A stretch of DNA of 64,000 nucleotides from Actinoplanes cyaneus (lineage in GTDB: Bacteria; Actinomycetota; Actinomycetes; Mycobacteriales; Micromonosporaceae): the NCBI RefSeq assembly GCF_016862095.1, contig NZ_BOMH01000051.1, forward strand, positions 62,001-126,000, read 5' to 3'. Made by a program: the position numbers and the translations under genes. The stretch's first letter is position 1; every line of letters begins with the position of its first letter. The notes beneath the pieces were generated by a model. The model did not search any database. It was not told the DNA's origin and saw only the letters and a list, made by a program, of their open reading frames with translations. Shown piece by piece: positions 20,534-29,803 of the stretch.

Positions 20534-21748
20534 GCCCCCGGTCAGGGCCCGCGCCCCCGCGTAGCCCAGCACGGCGGCGAACGGGATCCAGAGCGGCATC
20601 ATCAACCGTTCGTACTGCGAGGGCACCGGGTGGGCCACGACCATCGCCACCCCGGTCAGCCCGGTCAGGATCCACAGCGCCGCCACCGGCCGCATCCGCA
20701 GCAGGAAGACGCCGAGCACCGCGAGCAGCGCGACGGGGCCGACCAGGCCGGTCAGGTCCGCCGACAGCCGGGACGGCCAGAACGCGACGTTCTTGCCGAT
20801 CAGCCAGGAGATCGGAGCCGCCACGTCCGGGTCGCGGAAGTGGACGGTCGCGTAGTCCTGCACGGTCTCGTCGAAACCGGGCAGCCCCAGCACCGCGCTG
20901 AGCAGCCCCCAGCCGGCCACCCCGAGGCCGCCCACGCCGGCGATCAGTGCCGCGCCGCGCCGGTGTCCCGGGCGCGGGCCGGCGATCGGCGCCGCGGTGC
21001 GCCGGCGTCCCGGGAGTGCCAGGCCGAGCCCGCCGGCAGCGAGCAGGACCAGGCTCATCACCATCCCGCTGGCCGATCGCGCGGCGAAGAGCCAGACCAG
21101 GGCGGTCATCAGCAGTGGTACGCCCCCGAGGCGCCCCCGCAGGATCAGCATGGCCCCGAGCAGCACGGCCAGCATGCCCGCGACGACGCCGGCCTCGACC
21201 AGCATCCGGCTCATCCAGAAGCCGGTGGGCAGCACGAACAGGAGGGCGGACGCCAGGATCCCGGCCAGTCGCAGGCCACTGGCCAGCCAGACCGCGAGGT
21301 AGGCCAGCACCGCCGCGACCAGGGCCAGCACCAGGGTGGCCGCCATCATGCCGGTCCACGGGCCGAGGACCGCCACGAACGGCGCCGCGAACAGCGGGTA
21401 TCCCGGACGGCTGTCGAAGATCGCCCGGTACCGCGGCTTGGCCGGCCTCGTGTCGTAGCTCGTGAGACGGGACTTCTCACCCTGGTCGGCGCCGGCCCGG
21501 TTGTGGTCCTCGACGATCAGCGCCTCGGCGCGCACCCGGGCGGTCTCGGCGTCGACACCCGTGAAGATCATCGCCTGCCGCAGGTACCAGAAGCTGTCGC
21601 CGCTGGTCACCCGTTCCGGCCCCGAGTACCGAACCGTGAACAGCAGGGCGGCGATCGCCACGACCAGCACGACGGCGGCGCCCTCGACCAGCCATCCTCG
21701 CGCCGGCCCACCGGACGGCCCTGCGAACCAATGCCGGACCTCACGCAT
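20420..21748 (-). CDS. Polytopic membrane protein, paralog of 25193-26449
   Basis: A 442-residue integral membrane protein with about ten hydrophobic segments and one distinctive conserved block, SGDSFWYLRQAMIFTGVD, early in the chain. YRAIFDSRPGYPLFAAPF and LPTGFWMSRMLVEAG follow. The paralog at 25193 shares these almost unchanged. The layout (acidic/aromatic extracytoplasmic loop after TM1) recalls GT-C transferases, but I do not recognise a named family. The ATG at 21748 is preferred over an upstream in-frame start at 21826. The last ~38 residues (HAEVDAVEGGHHRQQSEHD) are merely the antisense of the neighbouring mannosyltransferase and look like read-through tail. Confidence 0.75.
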   Translation of the reverse strand: MREVRHWFAGPSGGPARGWLVEGAAVVLVVAIAALLFTVRYSGPERVTSGDSFWYLRQAMIFTGVDAETARVRAEALIVEDHNRAGADQGEKSRLTSYDTRPAKPRYRAIFDSRPGYPLFAAPFVAVLGPWTGMMAATLVLALVAAVLAYLAVWLASGLRLAGILASALLFVLPTGFWMSRMLVEAGVVAGMLAVLLGAMLILRGRLGGVPLLMTALVWLFAARSASGMVMSLVLLAAGGLGLALPGRRRTAAPIAGPRPGHRRGAALIAGVGGLGVAGWGLLSAVLGLPGFDETVQDYATVHFRDPDVAAPISWLIGKNVAFWPSRLSADLTGLVGPVALLAVLGVFLLRMRPVAALWILTGLTGVAMVVAHPVPSQYERLMMPLWIPFAAVLGYAGARALTGGLRRGGPDHAEVDAVEGGHHRQQSEHDHGDRPACLGKA

Positions 21749-21975
21749 CCCAACGCCCCCGTCGATACACCCGCGTGCCTCCGGACCACCTGCCGCGGTG
21801 CACGACAATCTACTTCGGACGATCACCGTGGGAGGCCCCGCTCAGGTACGAACGGAGCGGGCCGCACCAGCCTGTCGTGCCGCTCGGGACGGCCGGTCCC
21901 GACCGCCCGCCCGGCGGCAAGGATCCCTGGGCCCAGGCTGTGGTTGTGCTGCGCAGGTGGGTATTGTTCCGCGCC

Positions 21976-23133
21976 ATGACAACGACGCTGGAGCAGCGGC
22001 GCTCGCCGGGATCCCCCTCCCCGGCGCCGGTTCCCCCGCAGCGCCGGAACAGCCGTATTGCGGTGATGGACGGTCTCCGGCTCGTCGCCGCTCTTTCGGT
22101 CTCGCTCTTCCACCTCGCGGGGGATCTTCCCTCGGCCAAGGCGTGGGGGACCGACCCGCGCTTCGTCTTCCCGCACCTCTTCTCGTACGCCTCGTTCGGC
22201 TGGCTGGGCGTCGAGCTGTTCTTCATGATCAGCGGTTTCGTGATCTGCATGAGCTGCTGGGGACGTACGCCCGGGCAGTTCTTCCGGTCCCGCGTCGTCA
22301 GGCTGTTCCCGGCCTACTGGCCGGCCGTGGCGATCACCACCGTGGTGGTGGCGCTGTGGCCGGTCGCCACCCACCGGCTGCCGACCGACGAGATCATCCT
22401 CAACCTCACGATGATGAACAAGGCGTTCGGTGTCGGGAACGTCGACTCCGCGTACTGGACGCTCTGGTGCGAGTTGCGGTTCTACATCCTGTTCGGCGTC
22501 GTGATGCTGTGGCGCGGGCTGACCCTGCACCGCACGCTGCTGTTCTGCTACGGCTGGCTGATCGCCGCCGTCGTGGCCGCGGCCGGCAAGCTGCCCGTGC
22601 TGGAGCTGATCTTCCAGTCGCTCTACGCCCCGCTGTTCGTGGCCGGCATCGCGTTCTTCCTGATCCACAGATTCGGCTCGAACCTGCAGATCTGGGGCGC
22701 GATCGGCTTCTCCTGGATGCTGGCCATGCACAACGTGACCAAGCGGGTGACCGCCACCGCCAAGACCGGCAAGGTCGAGCTCGACCCGCGGATCGGCATG
22801 ATCGTGGTGACGCTGTTCTTCGTGATTCTGGCCGTGATCGCGCTGGGCTGGACGGCCCGGATCCAGTGGCGCTGGCTGACCTTCGCGGGGGCGCTGACCT
22901 ACCCGTACTACCTGCTGCACCAGAGCATCGGCTGGTCGCTCATCCACGGTATGAACGGACCGCTCGACCCGTGGCTGGTGCTGCCCCTGACGATCGGGAT
23001 CCTGCTGGTGTCGGCGTGGCTGCTGCACCGCCTGATCGAGAAGCCGCTCGCCAAGGTCCTCAAGCACAGGCTCGAGCAGGCCTCCACGGCGATGCAGGAG
23101 AGCGCCCGCCAGGAGCGCGAGCGCTCTTCGTAA
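21976..23133 (+). CDS. Acyltransferase-3 family membrane protein
   Basis: A 385-residue membrane O-acyltransferase. The family signature is in the first membrane segment: VMDGLRLVAALSVSLFHLAG, with R-x10-H. Characteristic blocks follow: GWLGVELFFMISGFVI, RVVRLFPAYWPAVAI and YWTLWCELRFYILFG, then a C-terminal LTYPYYLLHQSIGW. This is closer to the classical OafA/YrhL pattern than the gene at 68-1216. The ATG at 21976 begins a short Pro-rich cytoplasmic tail before the first helix. The open frame runs further upstream without a good start. It lies among membrane glycan genes, so acylation of a surface sugar is plausible. Confidence 0.85.
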   Translation: MTTTLEQRRSPGSPSPAPVPPQRRNSRIAVMDGLRLVAALSVSLFHLAGDLPSAKAWGTDPRFVFPHLFSYASFGWLGVELFFMISGFVICMSCWGRTPGQFFRSRVVRLFPAYWPAVAITTVVVALWPVATHRLPTDEIILNLTMMNKAFGVGNVDSAYWTLWCELRFYILFGVVMLWRGLTLHRTLLFCYGWLIAAVVAAAGKLPVLELIFQSLYAPLFVAGIAFFLIHRFGSNLQIWGAIGFSWMLAMHNVTKRVTATAKTGKVELDPRIGMIVVTLFFVILAVIALGWTARIQWRWLTFAGALTYPYYLLHQSIGWSLIHGMNGPLDPWLVLPLTIGILLVSAWLLHRLIEKPLAKVLKHRLEQASTAMQESARQERERSS

Positions 23134-23140
23134 GGCACTC

Positions 23141-24820
23141 TCAAGTGACCCGGAAGCGGGTGGCGACCGGCGCGCCGTCGCGGGACTCCACACTGAGTTG
23201 GTAGGCGGGCGTCCTCTTGCCGAGGGCGGGGAAGACCCAGCCGTACGGCCGGCTCGGGTCACCGATCCAGATGCCGCTGACCCGTCCGCTGGTGCTGACC
23301 GTCAGGGTCCTGCCGGACGGGTGCCGGAACGTCAGGTTCGCGTCGCCGACCTTGCCGGCGACCAGCTTCCAGGCCGGGTCGAGGTGCCAGTTCTGCGACC
23401 AGACCGGCACGTCGCCGAACGCGTCGGTCACCGCGAGTCCGGGAAGGCGCTGGTCCACCCTGATCCGGCGGTCGTGGAGCATGCCGTACACGTTGTCGCA
23501 CACCGTGAGCCGGTGCTCGGTCTTCCCGAAGTCGGTGTCGATCGTGCTGGTGCGGCCCTTCCTGATCTGCGGGTCCGGCGGGGCGGCGACGTTCTGGCTG
23601 GTCGGAGTGTGGTGGTAGTTGCCGCCGGGGTCCTGGGCGTTGTACCCGTAGTGGCCGAGCCCGACCAGGACCCGGGTGCCCGCGGCTGTCCAGGTGACGC
23701 CGCCGGCGCGGTCCTCCTGGCCGTGCGCCCGGCGGTCCGGCCCGTACCGCACCGTGTAGTAGACGGCCTGCGGGTCGGTCCAGCTGGTGCGCCCGATCAC
23801 CCAGCCCGTCTCGTCGTCGCGGAGCACCTTGGGGTCCTCCGGGTGTCCTTGGTGACCCTCGGCCAGGTCGGAGTCACCGACCTGCACGAGCTTGCCGTCC
23901 GGCTCCGTCAGGTAACCCTGGATCCGAGCCGCCTTCCGGGCCAGAGTGCGGATCTGCAGGCCCTGGGCGGCGTATGCCGGCAGGTCGGCCAGGATGCGGC
24001 CCGCGGAGTCCCACAGGGCCACGTTGACATGGTGATAGGACGACGACTGCTCGAACGAGATGCCCTTCGCCGAGAAGGCCTGGGGAGCCTCCGAGACCAG
24101 CCGGTCGGCCGCCAGGGTGATCCACTCGGGCCGGTTCAGCACCTTGCCGGCGTTGATGAGGTGGATGTTCGCCATCAGGCCGTGGTTGTGCACGGGCAGC
24201 CGGGGCGGCCCCGCGTAGCGCTTCCCGGTCAGCACGGCGACGTCGGAGGTCATGCCCGGGATCAGCGCCGCCGCGTGGGTGAGCGCATAGAGGCAGTTCT
24301 CCGTCTGCAGGCGGCGCAGCGCGGTGCCCTCGTCCCAGCCGGCCGAGTTGTCGCCCGGGTCGGGATTCGCGAGGTGGAACCCGACGGCCTGCCGGATCAG
24401 GGCGGTCAGCGAGTGGAACTGACCGTCCGCGGCGGCGCGCCGGGCCAGCGGTGGGATCCACCTCAGGCCCTGGAAGTTGAGGAGCCAGGCGGGGTCCTTG
24501 ACCGGCGGCTGACGCCACATCCGGCCGGTGATCTCCCCGACGGTCATGGGCGGCGCCGGTGGCAGGCTGACCTGGATCGGCCGGCCGTCGGGGACCTGAT
24601 CACCCGCCGCCGCGCCGCACAGATCCTGGACCGTGGCATCTCCGGCACCACTTCCGGGCAGGGCACGCACGACCGGCGACAACGCGAAGGCCGGACCGGC
24701 CTCGGCCCTCGTCCGTGGAACGGAAATGGCAATGGCAGCGCACAGCAGGGCGAGCCCAGCCGCGATCAGCCCGGCACACCGCGATCTCGTCCCCGTGCGC
24801 GCCGCGATCTGTCGGCGCAT
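23141..24820 (-). CDS. Secreted heparinase II/III-like lyase, second paralog
   Basis: A 559-residue exported protein paralogous to 12027-13697. The signal/anchor segment is residues ~15-38 (CAGLIAAGLALLCAAIAIS). Shared functional blocks are GWDEGTALRRLQTENCLYAL, VHNHGLMANIHL (Asn-His pair), FEQSSSYHHVN and RRAHGQEDRAGGVTW. ATG 24820 has GGGGAG five bases upstream. The convergent acyltransferase stop is only seven bases from its own stop. It differs most from the first copy in the N-terminal ~80 residues and in surface loops such as HYGYNAQDPGGNYHH, so the two may differ in substrate. A polysaccharide lyase role is inferred from the fold family. Confidence 0.75.
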   Translation of the reverse strand: MRRQIAARTGTRSRCAGLIAAGLALLCAAIAISVPRTRAEAGPAFALSPVVRALPGSGAGDATVQDLCGAAAGDQVPDGRPIQVSLPPAPPMTVGEITGRMWRQPPVKDPAWLLNFQGLRWIPPLARRAAADGQFHSLTALIRQAVGFHLANPDPGDNSAGWDEGTALRRLQTENCLYALTHAAALIPGMTSDVAVLTGKRYAGPPRLPVHNHGLMANIHLINAGKVLNRPEWITLAADRLVSEAPQAFSAKGISFEQSSSYHHVNVALWDSAGRILADLPAYAAQGLQIRTLARKAARIQGYLTEPDGKLVQVGDSDLAEGHQGHPEDPKVLRDDETGWVIGRTSWTDPQAVYYTVRYGPDRRAHGQEDRAGGVTWTAAGTRVLVGLGHYGYNAQDPGGNYHHTPTSQNVAAPPDPQIRKGRTSTIDTDFGKTEHRLTVCDNVYGMLHDRRIRVDQRLPGLAVTDAFGDVPVWSQNWHLDPAWKLVAGKVGDANLTFRHPSGRTLTVSTSGRVSGIWIGDPSRPYGWVFPALGKRTPAYQLSVESRDGAPVATRFRVT

Positions 24821-25192
24821 GAAAGCTCCCCGTGAGTACTCAAGACGTGTGACGCGGATCGTATGGATCCACGCCTCACCGAGAACTCCCCCTTTCGAGC
24901 CAATGCGCTCCGAGCCTGCCGGCACGGTGGCCGCTGTCCGGAAGTTCCCGCTCTTTCTGATCCGAAGGCGGCTTCTGTATGCTCCGGTTCCTCAGTCGGC
25001 CAGGTGTGTCGGGGCCGCCCTCGAACCCGAGGCCGGCGCGAGCCGTCGTAGAAGTCCGAACTGGATCGGCGGGTCCCGTTCGCGACCGATGACATCTATG
25101 TGGAGAACTGGTGAAAGAGCGCGGATCCGGGGCTTTCGAGCGCCTTGACAGGTTTGCTGCACCATGTCGTTGTTCATCCGGGAGCGCGGCGC
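24821..25192. other. Divergent intergenic region, no gene seen
   Basis: The 372-bp spacer between the divergent lyase and membrane-protein genes. It is less G+C-rich than its surroundings and presumably holds both promoters. I could not place -10/-35 elements with confidence, and no ORF in it has coding character. Confidence 0.5.
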
Positions 25193-26449
25193 ATGCCTGA
25201 CCTCAGGTCCTTCTCCGCACGGTCGCCGGGAACTCCCGGCCGGCGATGGCTGATCGAAGGCGCGTGCATCGTGCTGGTCGCGGTGATCGCGGCGCTGCTG
25301 TTCCTCGTCAGGTATCAGGACCCGGCCCGGGCGGCCAGCGGCGACAGCTTCTGGTACATGCGGCAGGCGCTGATCTTCACCGGCGTCGACGCGGAAACCG
25401 CTCGCGTGCGGGTGGAGCACATCATGTGCCAGGACATCAACCGGTCACTGGCCGACAAGCACCAGAAGCCCACCTGCAAGAGCTACGACACGACCAAGAT
25501 CACGCAGCGGTATCGGGCCATCTTCGACAGTCGTCCGGGCTACCCGCTGTTCGGCGCGCCGTTCGTGGCGGTCCTCGGCCCGTGGACCGGCATGATGGCG
25601 GCCACCCTGGTGCTGGCGATGGTCGCGGGGGTGCTCGCCTACCTCGCGGTCTGGATGGCCAGCGGTCTACGCCTGGCCGGGATCCTGGCCTCCGCCGCGC
25701 TGTTCGTGCTGCCCACCGGTTTCTGGATGTCCCGGATGCTGGTCGAGAGCGGGATGGTCGCCGGTTTCCTGGCCGTGCTGATCGGCGCCATGCTGATTCA
25801 GCGTGGCCGCCGCTCCGGCATCGCGCTGATCTCGGTCGCGCTGATCTGGCTCTTCGCCGCGCGGTCGGCCAGTGGGCTGGCGATGAGCCTGGTCCTGCTC
25901 GGGGCAGGCGCGCTGAGCCTGGTGCACCGGGAGAGCCGGCGGAGCGGGGCGATCATTGCCGGGCTCGGTGCCGCCGGGGCGGTCGGCTGGCAGCTGCTCA
26001 GCAAGGTGCTCGGGCTGCCCGGCTTCAACGAGACCGTGCAGGACTTCGCGACCCGGCATTTCAAGGATCCGGACATACCGGACCCGGTCCCGTGGCTGAT
26101 CGAGCAGAACCTGAAGTTCTGGCCGACCGTGCCGCTCACGGACCTGATGGACCTGGTCAAGCCGGCCGCCCTGCTGCTGGTGGTGGCCGTCTTCGTGGTG
26201 CGGTTGCGCCCGGTGGCGGCGCTGTGGATCTTCACTGGGTTGATCGGCGTGGCGATGATCGTGGCGCACCCGGTGCACACCGAATGGGAGCGGCTGACCC
26301 TGCCGCTCTGGATCCCGGTCGCGGCCGTTCTGGGCTTCGGGACCGCGCTGGCGTTGACCCGTCCGGCGAGAACGCCGGATCCGGCTGGGCCTCCGTCGCC
26401 GGAAGAGGCTCCTGGACCACCCGTCACGGCACCGGCTCAGGTCGGGTAG
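25193..26449 (+). CDS. Polytopic membrane protein, paralog of 20420-21748
   Basis: A 418-residue integral membrane protein, clearly paralogous to the gene at 20420. SGDSFWYMRQALIFTGVD, YRAIFDSRPGYPLFGAPF, VLGPWTGMMAATLVLA, LPTGFWMSRMLVE and LWLFAARSASG-like blocks occur in the same order. It has about ten membrane segments and a Pro-rich cytoplasmic C-terminus. GGGAG at 25180-25184 supports the ATG at 25193. No characterised family is recognised. A GT-C-like glycan role is only suggested by topology and neighbours. It is divergent from the second lyase, which makes a lyase-plus-membrane-protein unit. Confidence 0.75.
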   Translation: MPDLRSFSARSPGTPGRRWLIEGACIVLVAVIAALLFLVRYQDPARAASGDSFWYMRQALIFTGVDAETARVRVEHIMCQDINRSLADKHQKPTCKSYDTTKITQRYRAIFDSRPGYPLFGAPFVAVLGPWTGMMAATLVLAMVAGVLAYLAVWMASGLRLAGILASAALFVLPTGFWMSRMLVESGMVAGFLAVLIGAMLIQRGRRSGIALISVALIWLFAARSASGLAMSLVLLGAGALSLVHRESRRSGAIIAGLGAAGAVGWQLLSKVLGLPGFNETVQDFATRHFKDPDIPDPVPWLIEQNLKFWPTVPLTDLMDLVKPAALLLVVAVFVVRLRPVAALWIFTGLIGVAMIVAHPVHTEWERLTLPLWIPVAAVLGFGTALALTRPARTPDPAGPPSPEEAPGPPVTAPAQVG

Positions 26450-26524
26450 GGGCTCGGCGCCTGCCCCGATGGAGTGCGGTGCGGGCGCCGCGGGGCGGAC
26501 TCGAATCCCGGAACGTCGACCCCC

Positions 26525-27520
26525 TCAGCGGGTGGTGGTGGAGGCGCGGGGGACCAGGCGGCAGGGCCGGGTGATCGGGCCGTGCAGCGGCGCGCCGTTG
26601 ATGGCGGCCAGCAACACCTCGGCGGCCGTGCGGCCGATGCCCTCCAGGTCCATGTCGATGCTGGTGAGGGCGGGCCGGCTGGCGTCCACCATGACGTCCC
26701 AGTTGTCGAAGCCGACCAGCGCGACCTGCCCGGGCACGTCGCGGCCGGCCTCGCGCAGGCCTTCGGCGACGCCGCGGGCGATCTGGTCGTTGCCGCAGAA
26801 GACGGCGTCGAAGTCGGCGCCGCCGGAGAGCAGGATCCCGGCGGCCTGACGGCCCCACGCCTCGGTCCATTCGCCGTGGAGGATCGGCGCGGCCAGGTCA
26901 GTCTGTGCGGCGGCGGCTGCCCCGCGGACCTGCGCCGAGTGGTGGTGTTCCGGCCCGGTGACGTGCGCGATCCGGCGGCGGCCGGTGTCGAGCAGGTGCC
27001 GGATCGCGCGGCGGGCGCCGTCGGCCTCGTCGGGGACGACCGAGCAGTCACGCGGGTCGGCGGAGCTGATGAACGCGTAGACGACCGGCACCGGCAGTCC
27101 GGCCCCGATCGGCGCGCGTGCCTGGGTCCGCCGGCCGGTCACGATGATCCCGTCGACGTTGCGGCTCAGGAGCGTACGCAGGTAGTACTGCTCCCGGATC
27201 GGATCGTCGCGCGCGTCGCACAGGAAGACCGACATCTGCCCGGCGCCGAGCGCGTCCTCCGCGCCGATGAGCAGCGGGATGCTGAACCGGCCGATGGTGT
27301 CCGTCGTGATCATGCCGACGGTGTACGTGCGGCCGGTCTGCAGGCTGCGCGCGGCCGCGTTGGCCACGAATCCGAGCTGGTCGGCGGCCTGTCGGACCCG
27401 TAGCCGGGTCTCCGGGCGCATGGTGCCGCGCCCGTTGAGCGCTTTGGAAGCCGTGCCGGTGGAAACCCCCGCGAGGGCGGCGACCTCGCTGATCGTGGCG
27501 CCGCGTCGATCGATGCTCAG
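26525..27520 (-). CDS. LacI-family transcriptional repressor with probable CTG start
   Basis: A 331-residue LacI/GalR regulator. The HTH (ATISEVAALAGVSTGTASKAL) and hinge (RPETRLRVRQAADQLGF) are followed by a periplasmic-binding-like sensor domain (YTVGMITTDTIGRFSIPLL; CGNDQIARGVAEGL; GFDNWDVMVDAS). The first ATG in frame (27421) would delete the HTH. Upstream, the only credible initiator before an in-frame TAG is CTG at 27520, which has GGGAGG at 27526-27531, five bases away. It is divergent from the ABC sugar-uptake operon and probably represses it until an arabinose-type sugar binds. A close paralog lies at 36459-37436. Confidence 0.85.
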   Translation of the reverse strand: MSIDRRGATISEVAALAGVSTGTASKALNGRGTMRPETRLRVRQAADQLGFVANAAARSLQTGRTYTVGMITTDTIGRFSIPLLIGAEDALGAGQMSVFLCDARDDPIREQYYLRTLLSRNVDGIIVTGRRTQARAPIGAGLPVPVVYAFISSADPRDCSVVPDEADGARRAIRHLLDTGRRRIAHVTGPEHHHSAQVRGAAAAAQTDLAAPILHGEWTEAWGRQAAGILLSGGADFDAVFCGNDQIARGVAEGLREAGRDVPGQVALVGFDNWDVMVDASRPALTSIDMDLEGIGRTAAEVLLAAINGAPLHGPITRPCRLVPRASTTTR

Positions 27521-27571
27521 CGTTTCCTCCCAGGTTTCCTTCGCCCCGTGTAATGCGACGGTAACTTCCTA

Positions 27572-27601
27572 TTGACAGGCGTGCAAGGTCCTCCTTAGCG
27601 T
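27572..27601 (+). promoter_or_regulatory. Promoter of the ABC/GH operon
   Basis: A perfect -35 TTGACA (27572-27577), 18-bp spacer and -10 TAGCGT (27596-27601). The predicted start near 27608 falls inside the candidate LacI operator and 49 bases before the binding-protein ATG. Confidence 0.65.
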
Positions 27602-27604
27602 CTA

Positions 27605-27618
27605 GGCAATCGTTTTCC
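27605..27618. promoter_or_regulatory. Candidate LacI-family operator
   Basis: GGCAATCGTTTTCC is an imperfect 14-bp palindrome (5 of 7 pairs) centred on CG, the usual architecture of LacI/GalR operators. It overlaps the predicted transcription start of the sugar operon, a position suited to repression by the divergent regulator. Confidence 0.5.
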
Positions 27619-27656
27619 TTGAGTTTCCCCCACACCGTTCCCGAGGGGTAACAGCC

Positions 27657-28883
27657 ATGAACCTCCGAGGCCTCGGCGCCGCGCTCGCGGTCACCGCCTG
27701 CCTGCTCACCGCTTGCTCGTCCGGCGACGGTGGCGACGCCACTTCCGCGAAGGACGCGACCTACGCCGTCTGGGACCCGTACCCGCAGTTCGACGACAGC
27801 TCGGACTGGGTGAAGCTGCTGACCAGGTGCGGCACCGACGCCGGTGTCACGGTCAAGCGCACCGGCTACGACACCACCGACCTGACCAACAAGGCGCTGC
27901 TCGCCGCCCAGCAGGACAACTCGCCGGACGTGCTGATCGTCGACAACCCGGTGGTCTCGACCCTGGCCGAGGCGGGCGTGCTGACCACCACCGACGAGAT
28001 GAAGACCGACACCGCGGCCGTGTCACCGAACCTGCTCGCCGCAGGGCAGCAGGGCGGCAAGACGTACGGGATCCCGATCGGCGCGAACACGCTGGCGCTC
28101 TACTACAACAAGAAGGTCCTGGACGCGGCGAAGGTCGACCCGGCCACGATCAAGGACTGGGCGTCGCTGACCGCCGCGCTCGGCAAGGTCAAGGCGGCCG
28201 GCAAGAAGGGCATCACGTTCTCCGCGATCGGCACCGAGGAGGGCTCGTTCCAGTTCCTGCCGTGGTTCTGGGGCTCCGGAGCGAACCTGAAGCAGCTCGA
28301 CTCGGCGCAGGGCGTGGCCGCGCTGACCCTGTGGAGCGACTGGCTGAAGAACGGCTACGCCCCGAACTCGGTCCTCAACAACACGCAGACCACCAGCTGG
28401 CAGGAGTTCGCTGCCGGTGACTTCGCGTTCGGCGAGAACGGCACGTGGCAGCTGGCCAATGCGAAGAAGACCGGTTTCGAGTACGGCATCATCCCCGTCC
28501 CGTCGCAGGCCGGCGGCACCGCCCCGGCACCGACCGGTGGTGAGTTCGTCACCGCGCCGGTCCAGTCGGACACCGGCAAGTACGCCGCCACTCAGAAGAT
28601 CATCGCGTGCCTCACCAGCGCGGACAACGCGCTGACCACGGACACCACGCTCTCCTACGTGGCGGCGACCGACGCCGTACAGCAGAAGCAGGTCGCCGCG
28701 AACCCGGAGCTGAAGGTCTGGGTCGAGGCGGTGCGGGCGGCCAAGGGCCGGACCAGTGACGATCTCGGCACCAGGTACCCGAAGATCTCCCAGCCGATGT
28801 GGGGCGCCTTCCAGGCCGCGCTCTCCGGATCGAAGAACCCGCAGCAGGCCATGACCGACGCCCAGGCGGCGGCGGGCAAGTGA
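27657..28883 (+). CDS. ABC sugar transporter substrate-binding lipoprotein
   Basis: A 408-residue extracellular solute-binding protein of the family-1 (MalE-like) group. The lipobox LTAC at about residues 17-20 follows a short hydrophobic signal, so the protein is anchored through Cys20 to the outer face of the membrane. Typical family features are LLAAQQDNSPDVLIVDNP, YGIPIGANTLALYYNKKVLDAA and a C-terminal AFQAALSGSKNPQQAMTDAQ. It delivers an oligosaccharide to the two permeases encoded next. No ATPase is in the operon, so it probably shares an MsiK-type ATPase, as is usual in actinobacteria. The ligand is inferred from the downstream GH127. Confidence 0.9.
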   Translation: MNLRGLGAALAVTACLLTACSSGDGGDATSAKDATYAVWDPYPQFDDSSDWVKLLTRCGTDAGVTVKRTGYDTTDLTNKALLAAQQDNSPDVLIVDNPVVSTLAEAGVLTTTDEMKTDTAAVSPNLLAAGQQGGKTYGIPIGANTLALYYNKKVLDAAKVDPATIKDWASLTAALGKVKAAGKKGITFSAIGTEEGSFQFLPWFWGSGANLKQLDSAQGVAALTLWSDWLKNGYAPNSVLNNTQTTSWQEFAAGDFAFGENGTWQLANAKKTGFEYGIIPVPSQAGGTAPAPTGGEFVTAPVQSDTGKYAATQKIIACLTSADNALTTDTTLSYVAATDAVQQKQVAANPELKVWVEAVRAAKGRTSDDLGTRYPKISQPMWGAFQAALSGSKNPQQAMTDAQAAAGK

Positions 28884-29803
28884 CCTCGCACGCGGAGACG
28901 CTCGTCCGGGCCCGGGGCGCGTCCCGGGTCCGGCGGGCCCGGGGACAGTGGGCGGCCTGGGCGTTCCTCGCCCCGGTGATCATCTACCTGGTCGCGTTCT
29001 ACGCCTACCCGCTCTACCGGAACCTTGATCTGAGCCTGCGGCACTACACGGTGCGAAGCTTCGTGCGGGGGGACGCGCCGTTCTCCGGCGCGGCCAACTA
29101 CACGACCGTGTTCAGTGACCCCACCTTCGGTCCGGCGCTGCTCCACACGATGGTGTTCACGCTGGTCAGCATCGCGTTCCAGTTCGCCGCCGGGCTCGCG
29201 CTGGCGGTCTTCTTCGCCCAGCACTTCAGGCTGTCGGCGACGTTACGGGCGCTGTTCCTCGTCCCGTGGCTGCTGCCGCTGATCGTCTCGGCGTCGACGT
29301 GGTCCTGGATGCTCAACAGTGACTCCGGGATCGTGAACTTCTTCCTGACGAGTGTCGGTGGGGACCCGATCAACTGGCTGACCTCGCCGAGCTGGGCGCT
29401 GACCAGCGTGATCATCGCGAACATCTGGATCGGGATCCCGTTCAACCTGGTCATCCTCTACAGCGGACTGCAGGCCATCCCCGGTGAGATCCACGAGGCG
29501 GCGTCGCTGGACGGCGCGAGCGCCTGGCAGCGGTTCTGGCGGGTCACGTTCCCGCTGCTGCGGCCGGTCTCGGCGATCACGCTGCTGCTCGGCCTGGTCT
29601 ACACGCTGAAGGTCTTCGACCTCATCTGGATCATGACGAAGGGCGGGCCGGTCGACGCGTCGACCACCCTGGCCACCTGGTCCTACCGGCTGTCGTTCGG
29701 GAACCTGCTCCCCGAGTTCGGGCCCGGGGCGGCGGTCGGGAACCTGCTGATCGTCATCGCCCTGATCTTCGGGCTGTTGTACATCCGGAAGGCAGCGCCG
29801 TGA
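28880..29803 (+). CDS. ABC sugar transporter permease (MalF-like)
   Basis: A 307-residue permease with six predicted helices. The first is AAWAFLAPVIIYLVAFYAYP. The cytoplasmic EAA loop is HEAASLDGASAWQRFWRVTFPLL, which contacts the ATPase. Start chosen as GTG 28880, which overlaps the binding-protein stop as GTGA. It fits a binding protein-permease-permease order. Confidence 0.9.
   Translation: MTSHAETLVRARGASRVRRARGQWAAWAFLAPVIIYLVAFYAYPLYRNLDLSLRHYTVRSFVRGDAPFSGAANYTTVFSDPTFGPALLHTMVFTLVSIAFQFAAGLALAVFFAQHFRLSATLRALFLVPWLLPLIVSASTWSWMLNSDSGIVNFFLTSVGGDPINWLTSPSWALTSVIIANIWIGIPFNLVILYSGLQAIPGEIHEAASLDGASAWQRFWRVTFPLLRPVSAITLLLGLVYTLKVFDLIWIMTKGGPVDASTTLATWSYRLSFGNLLPEFGPGAAVGNLLIVIALIFGLLYIRKAAP

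Noticed and set aside
26525..27421. LacI-like protein starting at ATG 27421 (lacking the HTH)
   Set aside because: The missing helix-turn-helix is encoded in frame immediately upstream, with a good RBS before a CTG, so the shorter product is an annotation artefact.
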